Positions 22,761 to 32,538 are shown, numbered from the stretch's first letter. The stretch is DNA of 50,278 nt from MED-G116 sp038147495 (GCA_038147495.1 JAYQTT010000020.1:1-50278); one strand, 5' to 3'. A program made the numbers and translations. Notes: a model not told the origin generated them from the sequence alone.

Positions 22761-23738
22761 ATGCAAGACAAAACACATATCGTGATCGGAGGCGGCAGTT
22801 GGGGCACCGCAATTGCTGCGGCGCTGGCAAGAGCCAAACAGAAAACGCGGCTTTTGGTCCGCAATCAGGACAATGTGCAGATTCTGGCCGAGGGCAAATG
22901 CCGTCAGCTTGCCAACGTGCCTGCCGTTGCGCCGCTTGACGCAACCACCGATGAGACCTGCCTTGAAGAGGCCGATCTGATCTTTGTCGTTGTGCCGGTC
23001 AGCGCCACGCTTGCCACGATTGACACCATCAAACGTCACGCCAAACCGGAAGCGGGCGTGATATTCTGCGCCAAGGGCCTGATTTCCGGGGGCACACACA
23101 AAGGCCAGCTTCTCAGCGAAGTTGCACAGAATACGCTTGCCAGTTTTGCCACTGGCATTCTGTCCGGGCCAAGCTTTGCCGATGAGGTGTTAAAAGGATT
23201 GCCTGCCGCGCTGGTCTTTGCCGGAAGCGAACAGTCTCTGATAGATGACGTTCAGGCCGCATTCAAAAACAGCAATCTGCGCCTTTATGCAAGTGATGAT
23301 CCGATCGGCGTTGCTGTGGGCGGCGCAATGAAGAATGTCATTGCGATTGCCTCTGGCTGTGCCGTTGGACTTGGGCTGGGCGATAACGCCAAGGCTGCCA
23401 TTGTGACGCGGGGCGTTGCCGAAATGGCCCGCTTTGCCATCGCCGTTGGTGGACGTGCCGAAACAATCTATGGACTTGCCGGAGTCGGCGATCTTGCCCT
23501 GAGCTGCGCCGGGCCACATTCACGCAATATGGCTTATGGTCTTGCCATCGGATCGGGAGACACACCCGATGAAAAGCTTGCCGAGGGCCGACACACCGTC
23601 GCGGCGCTTGCCGCGCGGGCTGCGGATATGGGACTGGATCTGCCGATTACCAATGCGGTGGACAGAGTGGTTAATCACGGTGACAATTTGCCTGACGTGG
23701 TCGCCGCATTGCTGGCCCGACATAGCGGCACCGAATAA
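22761..23738 (+). CDS. gpsA: Glycerol-3-phosphate dehydrogenase [NAD(P)+]
   Basis: 326 residues beginning MQDKTHIVIGGGSWGTAIAA, the GGGxWGTA dinucleotide loop of GpsA. Further features: LIFVVVPVSATLATID, VIFCAKGLISGGTHKG, SGPSFADEVLKGLPAALVFA, GVAVGGAMKNVIAIASGCAV (catalytic Lys), ETIYGLAGVGDLALSCAGPH and SRNMAYGL. It reduces dihydroxyacetone phosphate to sn-glycerol 3-phosphate for phospholipid synthesis. A GTG 21 bases upstream is an alternative start. Co-directional with tsaD; the pair tsaD-gpsA followed by an EVE-domain gene is a common alphaproteobacterial arrangement. Confidence 0.95.
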   Translation: MQDKTHIVIGGGSWGTAIAAALARAKQKTRLLVRNQDNVQILAEGKCRQLANVPAVAPLDATTDETCLEEADLIFVVVPVSATLATIDTIKRHAKPEAGVIFCAKGLISGGTHKGQLLSEVAQNTLASFATGILSGPSFADEVLKGLPAALVFAGSEQSLIDDVQAAFKNSNLRLYASDDPIGVAVGGAMKNVIAIASGCAVGLGLGDNAKAAIVTRGVAEMARFAIAVGGRAETIYGLAGVGDLALSCAGPHSRNMAYGLAIGSGDTPDEKLAEGRHTVAALAARAADMGLDLPITNAVDRVVNHGDNLPDVVAALLARHSGTE

Positions 23739-23787
23739 ACCACATCCCATCAGGCATGAAGGGGTTTATCAGGGAAAGGCATGAGAG

Positions 23788-24207
23788 ATGAATTTCTGGT
23801 TGATGAAGTCAGAACCATCAAGCTGGTCATGGCAGGACCAGATTGATCGCGGCGATCTCGGCGAAGGCTGGGACGGTGTGCGCAACCATCAGGCATCCAA
23901 CAACATGAAAGCCATGCAAATTGGTGATCTGGCGTTTTTCTATCACTCGGTAAATGAGAAGCAAATTGTTGGTATCGTCGAGGTGATCGCGCTGTACCAC
24001 CCCGACCCGACCGATGCCAGCGGGCGGTTTGGCATGGTCACGGTCAAAGCTGTAAAGAGCATGTCAAAACCGGTGACACTGGCCGATATCAAAGGGGATG
24101 AACGTCTTCAGGATATGGCGTTGGTGCGTCAGGCGCGCCTTTCCGTAACCCCGGTCAGCAAAGACCAATGGGACATCATCATGGCAAAAGGTGAAACCAG
24201 CCTCTAG
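23788..24207 (+). CDS. EVE-domain protein (thymocyte nuclear protein-like)
   Basis: 139 residues spanning the whole EVE domain: MNFWLMKSEPSSWSWQDQID (the WLMKSEP start), GVRNHQASNNMKAMQIGDLA, FFYHSVNEKQIVGIVEVI, YHPDPTDASGRFGMVTVKAV and LVRQARLSVTPVSKDQWDII. EVE proteins have a PUA-like fold and bind modified bases in DNA or RNA; the chromosomal copies near gpsA have no settled role. Third gene of the tsaD-gpsA unit, 49 bases after gpsA. The TAG stop lies in CTAG (24204-24207), whose other strand is the stop of the next, convergent gene. Confidence 0.92.
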   Translation: MNFWLMKSEPSSWSWQDQIDRGDLGEGWDGVRNHQASNNMKAMQIGDLAFFYHSVNEKQIVGIVEVIALYHPDPTDASGRFGMVTVKAVKSMSKPVTLADIKGDERLQDMALVRQARLSVTPVSKDQWDIIMAKGETSL

Positions 24208-24602
24208 CCGTCTTCATTCATGCGGCTTGAGCGGCGCACAAAATACAAATTGCGCAGATAGATGAACAGGCCAAGTCCCTGACCGCTCATGAAAACAAGA
24301 TCCTGTCGCCAAATGGCATAAAGAAACAACACCGAGCCACCGCCAATTGAAAAATACCAGAACGCCACTGGTATCACCGACTTGGCTTGCTTTTCAGATG
24401 ACAGCCACTGAATGATGAACCGCATCGCAAACAGCCCCTGACCGGCAAAGCCAACGACAATCAGGATGCTTTCCGGCTTGTCGACAAGGGTGTCGGGCAA
24501 AAAGGGCAGGATCGTTGTCAGTATCTTGGCCACCACAACAGCAGCGGCCTCTATCTGTCCAGAGAGATAGGCAAGAACCTGTTGATAGCCGCTATCTGTC
24601 AT
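24204..24602 (-). CDS. Small membrane protein with lipid-A-disaccharide synthase N-terminal-like (LAB_N) domain
   Basis: 132 residues. After a 40-residue lead, VGFAGQGLFAMRFIIQWLSS is the LAB_N motif (G-x-G-x-F-x-x-R-F-x-x-QW), followed by SEKQAKSVIPVAFWYFSIGG (the S-x-x-P..FW..S pattern), a second and third membrane helix, and GQGLGLFIYLRNLYFV. Such proteins accompany GT2 lipid-linked glycosyltransferases and ArnT-like enzymes and are thought to help flip or hold the lipid-linked sugar. The start overlaps the stop of the GT2 gene upstream (ATGA), so they form one unit. It ends tail-to-tail with the EVE gene in a shared CTAG. Confidence 0.88.
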   Translation of the reverse strand: MTDSGYQQVLAYLSGQIEAAAVVVAKILTTILPFLPDTLVDKPESILIVVGFAGQGLFAMRFIIQWLSSEKQAKSVIPVAFWYFSIGGGSVLFLYAIWRQDLVFMSGQGLGLFIYLRNLYFVRRSSRMNEDG

Positions 24603-25402
24603 GCGTCATGTCCTGATACTGAATTGTCGCCCATATTTTTGCCCAGCTCCTCAACCATTCCCTGACGCGGCGCCCGGCGCAACAGCCAGATCACCCCGAC
24701 AATATCCGAAATGCCAACAACCAAACGGTCAAGAACGCGATATTTTGATGTGCCGGCAATGCGCGGCCTGTGCGCCACCGAAACGCCGGTCACAAAGCCA
24801 CCATGCCGCCGCACAAGACTTGGCATGAACCGGTGCATGTGATTGAAAAAGGGCAGTTGCAGGAACAGCTCGCGCTGCAGGATCTTGATGCCGCATCCGC
24901 TGTCGGGGTGCGTGTCACCCAGCAGGCTTGCCCTGATCCATTTAGCGGCGCGTGAGGCCAGCAATCTGATCTGACTGTCCTGCCGATTGGCCCTGATACC
25001 TGCCGCCATTCCAACACCCGGACCTGTCGCCAGAAGGGCCGCCTCAAGATTTGGCAAATCCGCCGGCACGTTCTGTCCATCACCATCAAGAACCGCAATC
25101 AAATCACCCTTGGCCCGCAGCAATCCAGAGCGGATCGCGGCACTTTGTCCGGCGCGGCGCTGATGGCGCAACACGCGCAACTGGGGAATGGCGGCACTGG
25201 CGGCAGCAAGCTCTTCGGGGCTGTCATCGGTGCTGGCGTCATCGATATAGATGATCTCAAATTTGCGCCCCTTCAGAGCATCACAAATCTCGTCAATGAG
25301 CGGGCGAATGTTGCCCGCCTCATTCATCACCGGCACCAGCACTGAAATTTCAGGCGCTCCGCGCGACTCATCAGATATTTTTTTGGAGGGGCGTGCGGCC
25401 AT
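24599..25402 (-). CDS. Family 2 glycosyltransferase (dolichyl/undecaprenyl-phosphate sugar synthase type)
   Basis: 267 residues. GT-A fold: EISVLVPVMNEAGNIRPLID, FEIIYIDDASTDDSPEELAA (nucleotide-binding DD), LRVLRHQRRAGQSAAIRSGL, GDLIAVLDGDGQNVPADLPN (the DxD-type D-G-D), then HPDSGCGIKILQRELFLQLP and FMPSLVRRHG. It should transfer a sugar from a nucleotide donor to a polyprenyl phosphate on the cytoplasmic face. The C-terminus lacks long membrane helices, fitting the presence of a separate LAB_N protein. Middle gene of the ArnT-like / GT2 / LAB_N trio, with 88 bases separating it from the gene upstream. Confidence 0.92.
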   Translation of the reverse strand: MAARPSKKISDESRGAPEISVLVPVMNEAGNIRPLIDEICDALKGRKFEIIYIDDASTDDSPEELAAASAAIPQLRVLRHQRRAGQSAAIRSGLLRAKGDLIAVLDGDGQNVPADLPNLEAALLATGPGVGMAAGIRANRQDSQIRLLASRAAKWIRASLLGDTHPDSGCGIKILQRELFLQLPFFNHMHRFMPSLVRRHGGFVTGVSVAHRPRIAGTSKYRVLDRLVVGISDIVGVIWLLRRAPRQGMVEELGKNMGDNSVSGHDA

Positions 25403-25490
25403 GGATAAAGACTGCCCTCAGGCTGAATGGATTGACAAACATGTCACTGCCCTTTGTTTAGCCGCAGAAGCGGCGGGCGTCAAACACCGG

Positions 25491-27224
25491 TTATTCGGGC
25501 TCCGTCTGATACATCAGGATCAAAACACCCTGTCCCTTGGAGATATTATATCCCTCAATCTGGACAGGCGGTAGCAAGGCAAGGCCAAGTTTGCGGGCCA
25601 TGTCCTGAAACGCCTCATTCTGGCGGGCCTCAACCAGAGCCAGGCCGCCCGGTGCCTCGGCAAGAAACAGCGCAGCCTCCCCGCCATCGACCAGCAAAAC
25701 ATCCCGGCCCCGCAAAAAGATAAGAGATGGCTCATGAAAGCCACTGGCGGCGATCGCTGCCGGCTTCAAATTCATCTCTTTCAGGGTCTGGTCGATAGAT
25801 GTCGACACATGAACACGCGCCAGCGTTGGCAACACACCGGCAAAAAATGTGACATGGAAAATCGCCCCGGCGAGCAACGCAAAGGCAACAGCCCGAATGC
25901 CACCGCCGCGCAACCACACAACATTCTGCCAGATCACAACACCGATTACCGCCATGGCAATCGCCGCAAAAACAAGGGCAAAGGCAAGGCTCTTGCCGCC
26001 GAATGTCACCGCCACCCACAGCGTAAAGCCGGCCAGAAGGAACGAGAGTCCGGCCATCAGATAATCACCCATAAGCAACAATATCCGCCCGATGCGCAAT
26101 CCAAGCTGACGGGTGGCTTTGATGGGTGATGGCACGATGTCAATGGCACAAACCAGGATCACCGCAAGCGCTGGAAAAACCGGTAGCGGGTAATGCGGAA
26201 GTTTTGTCGGGATAACCTCTATCAACAGCCAGAACGGGACAACCCACGCCAACAAAAAGCGGCTTTGGGCATGCATCAGCAATGACGGCAATTGTGCCAG
26301 CGCACGCGGTAGCAACATGCCGCCGGGCCACAGAAGAAGACCAGCAAGAACAAGATAGCTGCCGATGGGTGCACCATGCGATTCCTGTCCAGATTCGACT
26401 TTGGCCAGAAAATCACCCTTTATTGCGGTATCAAGAAACGCCCCCTCGGTGGCTAATGTCACAAGAATTGCCCATGGCAAGGTCATCGCCCCAAGGATCA
26501 ACAGACCTCGTGTCACACGCAGATTATGCAGCCATTTGTATGATCTGTCCCACAGGCACAGGGCCAGAATCGTCGACAAGGCAAGAGCCGGTGCAATTGG
26601 CCCCTTGACCATGATTCCAGCCCCCATAAAGAGCCAAAACCAAATCCATCCATGTCGTGGCGGTGCCCGCCTGAGAAACGGCGCAAGATAGATCTTCATC
26701 AGCACCATCTGCTGACCAAGACACAACGCCATCAAAACCGCATCTGTCTTTGCCAGATGACCCTCGGCAAAAGCGACAAGGCTGGTTCCCAAGACCGCCG
26801 CTGAAATCAGTGCTCGTCGATGATGGTACAGGTTTCTGGCTAGATGATATGTCCCCCACACCGCCGCCAGAAGCGCCAGCAAACTGGGCAACCGATAGGA
26901 TGCGATGCGGTCCTTGTCCAAAAGACCCGCCGTTGCGGATTGCAACCAGTAAATACCCGCCGGTTTCTTCGCACGAAGTTCATCTTGAAAGCGCACCGTG
27001 ACAAAATCACCACTATCAAGCATCTGGCGGCTGGCCTGCGCAAAGCGTGACTCATCACGATCCATCGGCGGAACTGTGTGATGCCCAATCAGAATTGCCG
27101 CTGCCAGCAACGCAAGCAACACAAACAACGCAGATGGTTTATGTAGAAAAGACACGCTTGCCCCCGCCAATCCCCCGGTTCTGGGGTGAAAGTCTCTCGC
27201 CGCCCGTTTAAACCATTTTTTCAA
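25491..27224 (-). CDS. ArnT-like (GT83) membrane glycosyltransferase
   Basis: 577 residues with about 12 predicted membrane helices. The first periplasmic loop has PPMDRDESRFAQASRQMLDS and GDFVTVRFQDELRAKKPAGI, including the acidic catalytic residues (D-x-D-E-x-R) and the K-P-x-x-YWLQ pattern of ArnT and related polyprenyl-phosphate-sugar-dependent transferases. It moves a sugar from a lipid carrier to lipid A or another envelope acceptor on the periplasmic side. With the GT2 and LAB_N genes it forms a complete donor-synthesis, carrier and transfer set. The acceptor sugar is unknown. The start at 27224 is the longest plausible; about 116 bases separate it from the divergent MATE gene's region. 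Confidence 0.9.
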   Translation of the reverse strand: MKKWFKRAARDFHPRTGGLAGASVSFLHKPSALFVLLALLAAAILIGHHTVPPMDRDESRFAQASRQMLDSGDFVTVRFQDELRAKKPAGIYWLQSATAGLLDKDRIASYRLPSLLALLAAVWGTYHLARNLYHHRRALISAAVLGTSLVAFAEGHLAKTDAVLMALCLGQQMVLMKIYLAPFLRRAPPRHGWIWFWLFMGAGIMVKGPIAPALALSTILALCLWDRSYKWLHNLRVTRGLLILGAMTLPWAILVTLATEGAFLDTAIKGDFLAKVESGQESHGAPIGSYLVLAGLLLWPGGMLLPRALAQLPSLLMHAQSRFLLAWVVPFWLLIEVIPTKLPHYPLPVFPALAVILVCAIDIVPSPIKATRQLGLRIGRILLLMGDYLMAGLSFLLAGFTLWVAVTFGGKSLAFALVFAAIAMAVIGVVIWQNVVWLRGGGIRAVAFALLAGAIFHVTFFAGVLPTLARVHVSTSIDQTLKEMNLKPAAIAASGFHEPSLIFLRGRDVLLVDGGEAALFLAEAPGGLALVEARQNEAFQDMARKLGLALLPPVQIEGYNISKGQGVLILMYQTEPE

Positions 27225-27363
27225 GCGATGTGCTATATTAATCGGCCCAAAACAGGTCTAGATTAGGCGACATCATTTGATTTTTCCAGTATCCGGAACC
27301 GCTTCAAAAGAGTCAGCCGCCAGCCATTGCGGCACATGAGTGATCAGGGACAAAGATCAACAG

Positions 27364-28737
27364 ATGCCATCTGCACCATCAGAAAAAACAGGCAAAAAGG
27401 CACCTCTGGCGCATACGTCCTGGCGACATATATGGTCCATATCCTGGCCGATATTTTTGGCCAATGTCACAGTGCCGTTGGTGGGTGCCATCGATACGGC
27501 GATGATGGGGCGATTACCGGACCCCTCCTATATCGGTGGTGTCGCTCTTGGCTCTCTGGTCTTCAATTTTCTCTATTTCGGGCTCGGCTTCCTGCGGATG
27601 GGCACAACAGGTCTGGTCGCACAGGCGCATGGCGCCAATGACGAAACAGAGATTGAAAACCTGCTCATTCGCAGCATCTTCATCGCCCTTGTCATTGGCT
27701 TTGCTATCCTTTTGCTAAAACCACTCATTCTGGTGGTGACAGAAAGGCTATTGACCGCAAGTGACGCGGTTGAAGGTCTGATGCACAGCTATGTTGACAT
27801 TCGCCTTTTTGCAACGCCGGCGGCGCTGGCCAATATGGCATTGCTTGGCTGTCTCTTTGGTCGCCAGCAGATGCAGCTGTGCATGGTTCAGATCATGGTT
27901 GTCAGCCTCGGCAATCTTGGCCTGAACATCTTGTTTGTTGTCAGCTTTGGAATGGCGATTGAGGGTGTTGCACTTGCCTCGGTGCTGGCCCAATGGTTTG
28001 GCTTTGCCTTCACGCTTGGGCTGATTGGCTGGCAGTGGCGGGATATGCTCCGGGGCGTGCTGGGCCGGGTGTTTTCGGCAAAATCAACTTGGTTTGACAT
28101 GCCCGCCTTTGGCCGTTTTTTCATTCTTGGCGTTGATTTGTTTTTGCGCACGCTTGTGCTGCTTGGCTGTGAGGCGATTCTTTTGAATATGGCGGCGCGG
28201 ATCGGCGACCTTGAGTTGGCCGCTGCACAGTTGATCATGGTGCTTTTTGGCATGATCGCCTTTGCCCTTGATGGCTATGCGCACGCGGTCGAAGCTCTGG
28301 TCGGCGAGGCGATCGGACGCAAGGATAAACAGATGCTGCACATTGTCGTACGCCGCACCAACGTGATGGCAGGCGGTTCATCCCTTCTGATTAGCCTTGT
28401 TGTCCTTGTCGGGGCGACCCCCATCCTGATGGCGCTGACAAATCAGACAGAATTGATTGAACTGACATTGCAACATTGGCATTGGGTCGCGATCATTCCG
28501 ATTGCCTCTTTTCTGGCGTTCCAGATGGATGGTGTATTCATCGGCGCCACGCGCGGCCGAGACATGCGCAATGCGATGTTTGTCGCAGCGCTTGTGTTTG
28601 GTCTGGTCGTGTGGCTCGCACGGCCCTATGGGCTTGCCGGATTGCTGGGCGCCTTTACACTTTATCTTGCTATGCGCGGCGTGACATTATGGCTGCTGAT
28701 GCCGCGCGTCTATCGGCTTGTCGATCAACATTCGTAA
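27364..28737 (+). CDS. MATE-family efflux transporter (DinF-like)
   Basis: 457 residues from MPSAPSEKTGKKAPLAHTSW with 12 predicted membrane helices. DinF-branch features include the first helix IWSISWPIFLANVTVPLVGA followed by IDTAMMGRLPDPSYIGGVAL, FLRMGTTGLVAQAHGAND, and in the second half FILGVDLFLRTLVLLGCEAI, DGYAHAVEALVGEAIGRKDK and QMDGVFIGATRGRDMRNAM. It is a cation-coupled exporter of organic cations or metabolites; substrate not predictable. Divergent from the ArnT-like gene. An in-frame start 24 bases upstream is possible. Confidence 0.92.
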   Translation: MPSAPSEKTGKKAPLAHTSWRHIWSISWPIFLANVTVPLVGAIDTAMMGRLPDPSYIGGVALGSLVFNFLYFGLGFLRMGTTGLVAQAHGANDETEIENLLIRSIFIALVIGFAILLLKPLILVVTERLLTASDAVEGLMHSYVDIRLFATPAALANMALLGCLFGRQQMQLCMVQIMVVSLGNLGLNILFVVSFGMAIEGVALASVLAQWFGFAFTLGLIGWQWRDMLRGVLGRVFSAKSTWFDMPAFGRFFILGVDLFLRTLVLLGCEAILLNMAARIGDLELAAAQLIMVLFGMIAFALDGYAHAVEALVGEAIGRKDKQMLHIVVRRTNVMAGGSSLLISLVVLVGATPILMALTNQTELIELTLQHWHWVAIIPIASFLAFQMDGVFIGATRGRDMRNAMFVAALVFGLVVWLARPYGLAGLLGAFTLYLAMRGVTLWLLMPRVYRLVDQHS

Positions 28738-28765
28738 TCTATATTTTTTCAAGGTGACTTCACAT

Positions 28766-30189
28766 ATGGCAACCAAAGACAAAAAAGGGAACGACATGGA
28801 AAACGCCGAAACATACGGCATTGCGGCGCCACAAGACACAGCCGCAGAGTTTGATCTGGTGCATGTCGATATGTGGCAGGATTGGTGCGCTGGCGCCAGC
28901 GATGAAATGCGCAACTGGATCGATGCGCAGAATTTTTCCGGGCAGGCCGGATCGGCTTGTATTCCCGGGCCGGACGGACGCATGCAAAAGGCCGTTGGCC
29001 TGTATGGCAAACACGCTGTCTGGGATGGGGCGGGGCTGGCAAAAATCCCTGCCGCGCGGCATTTGGGCGGCAACGCCGACAACCGGTGCCAAGCTCGGCG
29101 ATGCGGACATCGAACAATTGGCACTTGGCTGGGCGCTGTCGCAATACAGCTTCAACCGTTACCAGCCTGAAAAGGACAAAGGTGGCAAGCCAAACCTACT
29201 ACAGCTTCCTGAAAGTGTGAATAAAGCACGGCTTCTTGGATTGATTGAGGGGACATGGCTGTGCCGGAACCTTTATCAACACTCCAGCCAACTCATGACA
29301 CCGCAACAGCTCGAAGAGGCGGCAACCGCCCTCGCCAACCGCTTTGACGCCAGCATAAAGGTCACCAGTGGCAACATCCTCGCGACTGAATATCCAGCCA
29401 TCCACGGTTGGCCGCGCCGCCGAAGTGCCGCCGCGCCTGATTGACATCTCATGGGAAAGACCGGACCAAACATCACGCTGGTTGGCAAGGGATCACCTTG
29501 ATACAGGCGGACTTGATCTGAAGCCGTCAAAAGCCATGGAAATGATGAAAAAGGACATGGGCGGTGCGGCAGCGGTGCTTGGTCTTGCGCTGGCCATCAT
29601 GACAGCAAAGCTTCCGGTGCGCCTGCGTGTTCTTGACGCGGCAGCGGAAAACGCAGTCTCTGATCGTGCCATGCGACCACTTGACGTGATTGACACGCGG
29701 GCCGGTCTCAAGGTGGAAGTGGGCAACACAGATGCCGAAGGCCGTCTTGTGCTGGCTGATGCGTTGACGCTGGCAGGCAGATCAGAAAATGACTTCATCA
29801 TCGATTTTGCCACGTTGACCGGCGCCGCGCGAGTCGCGCTTGGCACCGAATTACCCGCCTTGTTCTGCAATCGTGATGACACCGCCGCCGCACTGATTGA
29901 GGCCAGCAATGACGCTGCCGACCCGCTGTGGCGATTGCCCTTGTTTGATGATTACGAACGCCATCTCGATAATGGTTTCGCCGCAATGTCCAGCACCGGC
30001 AGTTCCGGCTATGGTGGCGCCATCACCGCGGCACTGTTCCTCAGTACTTGCCGGACGTCAAGCGAATTGGGCACATATTGATGTCATGGCGTGGAATCTG
30101 GCATCACGCCTTGACGCCCGGAAGGGCGGCGAGGCTATGGGCTTGCGGGCGGTTTACCGCTATATCAAAAGCTTGGCAATAACGCCTAA
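28766..30189 (+). CDS. M17 (leucyl aminopeptidase) family peptidase, frame broken
   Basis: Starts MATKDKKGNDMENAETYGIA at 28766 with AAGGTGA upstream and ends at the TAA 30187-30189. N-terminal part: EMRNWIDAQNFSGQAGSACI, PGPDGRMQKAVGLYGKHAVW. Middle: LALGWALSQYSFNRYQ, NLYQHSSQLMTPQQLEEAA (the NxP-type segment). Catalytic part: LDTGGLDLKPSKAMEMMKKD (metal-binding GGLxLKP), MRPLDVIDTRAGLKVEVGNT and DAEGRLVLADALTLAG (NTDAEGRL signature), DFATLTGAARVALG, AMSSTGSSGYGGAITAALF, WAHIDVMAWN. Metal and bicarbonate-binding residues are all present. Shifts near 29070, 29400-29440 and 30050 join the pieces; repaired length is about 475 residues, normal for this COG0260 subgroup. Function: cytoplasmic aminopeptidase for peptide turnover. 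Confidence 0.86.
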
Positions 30190-31101
30190 TATCCGCGTGA
30201 CCAGTCAACCTGATTTGCAGGCTTGTCGCCAGCCATCATGGCGGTGATTGCTGCGGCAACTTGTGCGGCGGCCGTGTCGGGATTTTGTCTGCGCGGCTAC
30301 ATGTGGCCAAACCGTGACTTTCGGATGTGTCCAGAATGGATGATCTTGTGGCAACGGCTCAACGGCAAATACGTCAAGCGCAGCACCATCGAGCTGGCCG
30401 CTATCAAGCGCCTGCAAAAGGTCCTCATCGACAATCTGTGGACCACGGCCACCATTGATAATACAGGCACCGGGCGCAAGCCGGTCAAAAAAGCCTTGTT
30501 CATCACGCCGCGGGTGTCTGGCGTCAAGGGCAACACCGAGACAATGATATCTGCGCCATCAGCAAAAGCTGCCAACCCATCGACACCGGCAAACATCTCG
30601 ACATCATCAACGTTACGCGCCGTACGCGCCCATCCGCGAACAGAGAAGCCGAGGCCAGCAAACCGTTGTGCAATTACCGTCCCGATCGCGCCAACACCCA
30701 TCACGCCAACAATGCTCCCGCCAGTGCTTGGCCGCTGGGCACGCAGGGCCCATGTCTTTTGCTGTTGCTGGGCGCGGTAATATGGACCGTGACGCCAGAA
30801 ATCGAGTGCGTTGAGAATGGCCCAATGGCTGAGCGCATTTGACATGTCGGGATCAACAAGCCTGACCAGCGGCACGTCACGCGGCACCGTTTCATCGGCC
30901 ATCATATGGTCAACACCCTGCCCCTGCAGAATGATCCCTTTCAAATTTTTCAATTCCGGAAAGCGCACCGGCAGGCGGCGCCCACACAAGCGCGATATCA
31001 GAGTTCTTTCCAGCATCGGACATCAAATCGACAATCACGACCCCGGGCACCAAGCCACCAAGAACCTTCTTGCCACCATCCAGCGTCCGTGCCACTGCCA
31101 T
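30186..31101 (-). CDS. D-isomer-specific 2-hydroxyacid dehydrogenase, GhrA-like (glyoxylate/hydroxypyruvate reductase), frame broken
   Basis: Start MAVARTLDGGKKVLGGLVPG at 31101; C-terminus NQVDWSRGY with stop TAG at 30188-30186. Segments: NSDIALVWAPPAGALSG, LKNLKGIILQGQGVDHMMAD, VRLVDPDMSNALSHWAILN, GVMGVGAIGTVIAQRFAGLG (NAD loop GxGxxG), DIIVSVLPLTPDTRGVMNKA, ACIINGGRGPQIVDEDLLQA and LDVFAVEPLPQDHPFWTHPK (catalytic Glu), then VWPHVAAQT (catalytic His). This is the GhrA pattern. Shifts near 30957, 30480 and 30285. Repaired length is about 305 residues. It reduces glyoxylate or hydroxypyruvate with NADPH. Convergent with the peptidase gene, overlapping by 4 bases. Confidence 0.85.
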
Positions 31102-31164
31102 AAAACCCTACCGTAATCATCAACGTCCCCGATTATGCGCAACCACCCAACAATAGCATTGAGG

Positions 31165-31980
31165 CTAGGAGGTGCGGTTGATAATGGCAAGGGCGGCATC
31201 ATGCAGTTCAGCGGTTGCCGCGCATAAAAGGCTTGTGGTTTCGGGAAACCGCACCGGATTGCCCGCAAGATCGGACACCACAGCGCCAGCGCCGGTCATC
31301 ACCGGTACCACGCCCATGATATCATGCGGAGCAAGACTATCCTCGATGACCAGATCAAGATAACCGGCCGCCAGCAACGCATAATTGTGACAATCACCGC
31401 CATAGCTTGTCATCCGGGTTTCTTTACTGACCCGATTAAACAGCTCCAGCCCTTTTGCAGAAAAGGCCGCAGGCGATGTGGTGGCCAGTCTTGCTTCGCC
31501 AAGATTTTTCACAATGCTTGGGGCAATGGCCTGTCGGTTCATCCATGCCTGCTGGCCCACACCGACATAGGCCTCATCCAACATCGGCATGTCACAGAGC
31601 CCGGCAACAGGTTCATTATCGCGAAGCAACCCGACAAGCGTACCAAAAGCCTGTTTTCCACAAACAAAGGCCTTGGTGCCGTCAATCGGATCAATCACCC
31701 ATTGATAGCCGGTGCTGCCATCACCGCGGGTGACGTCATGTTCCTCACCAAGGATATCATCACCCGGAAAGCGCGTGGCAATGGCCTCGCGCAGTACCAG
31801 CTCGACTGATTTGTCGGCAATGGTCACAGGCGTTGCGTCACTCTTGATTTCAATTTCGTTGAGGGCGCGGAACCACTTGCCAATAATTGGACGACTGATT
31901 GTCGTAAGCTCGGCAAGGAAAGCGGCCAGCCCGGCATTGTCGAGCTGGCTGTGAATTTGTTGGTCCGGTTTAGCTGTCAC
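31165..31980 (-). CDS. Inositol monophosphatase-family phosphatase (histidinol-phosphatase HisN-like)
   Basis: About 271 residues from a GTG at 31980 (VTAKPDQQIHSQLDNAGLAA). Metal-binding signatures: ILGEEHD (motif with Glu), QWVIDPIDGTKAFVCGKQAF (DPIDGTKxF, the HisN/SuhB catalytic loop) and the C-terminal SLAPHDIMGVVPVMTGAGAV (a 'HD' where SuhB has 'WD') . The DGTKAF and PHDI variants are typical of the histidinol-phosphatase branch. The GTG overlaps the repaired end of the cytochrome c gene by about 11 bases; a longer frame to 32049 exists but runs through the cytochrome c C-terminus and is rejected as start. If HisN, it removes phosphate from L-histidinol phosphate. Confidence 0.82.
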   Translation of the reverse strand: MTAKPDQQIHSQLDNAGLAAFLAELTTISRPIIGKWFRALNEIEIKSDATPVTIADKSVELVLREAIATRFPGDDILGEEHDVTRGDGSTGYQWVIDPIDGTKAFVCGKQAFGTLVGLLRDNEPVAGLCDMPMLDEAYVGVGQQAWMNRQAIAPSIVKNLGEARLATTSPAAFSAKGLELFNRVSKETRMTSYGGDCHNYALLAAGYLDLVIEDSLAPHDIMGVVPVMTGAGAVVSDLAGNPVRFPETTSLLCAATAELHDAALAIINRTS

Positions 31981-32538
31981 TTTCAGCAGCGATCTCTTCA
32001 GCTGTCGGCAACGGCGCGGCCGCATCTGCCTGCTGGCGGAGATAGGCAATCATATTGGCACGGTCCTCTGGCTTTTTCAGGCCGGCAAAATTCATCTTGG
32101 TTCAGAGATATACGCCTTTGGCTTGGTAAGGAACGCATTCAGTGACTGATAATCCCAAACACCGCCAAATTCTGCGAGTGCAGTGGAATAACCAAAGCCC
32201 TCAACGCGGCCCTTCGATGCATTCACAATGCCCCAAAGTGCAGGTCCAACTTTATTTGCGCCATCGGCTTCAAAAACATGACAAGCGGTGCATTTCTTCG
32301 CCAGCTTCTCTCCGGCGAGGGCATCAGCCTCAGCAAGAAGCGCAAGGATAGGCTCAGGCCCTGTCTCGGCAGGTGCCGCACCAGCCACTTCGGTGGTTTC
32401 CGGTACCTCGATGACATAGGCGTTTTCTGCCAGTTCGGTGTGTGGCACCAATACTTCGGCAAATTTGACACCAGCCATCAGCAACAATCCGGCAAGCAAG
32501 ATACCGGCAAACAGCTTGTTGAAACCCAATTCATCCAT
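31970..32538 (-). CDS. Membrane-anchored class I cytochrome c (CycM/c552-like), one frameshift
   Basis: Start MDELGFNKLFAGILLAGLLL at 32538 with GGGGGATGAAAGC before it. Residues about 8-27 are an uncleaved membrane anchor; then a Pro/Glu-rich linker; the haem site is AKKCTACHVFEADGANKVGP (CxxCH) and the distal ligand Met lies in GTKMNFAGLKKPEDRANMIA. Near 32103 the frame is broken: as given it ends KAYISEPR, but one added G gives KAYISGTKMNFAG and runs on through AYLRQQADAAAPLPTAEEIA to the stop at 31970. Repaired length is about 190 residues. Such cytochromes pass electrons from the bc1 complex to the terminal oxidase. The order cytochrome c - kdsB (divergent) - pheA is standard in alphaproteobacteria. 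Confidence 0.88.
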
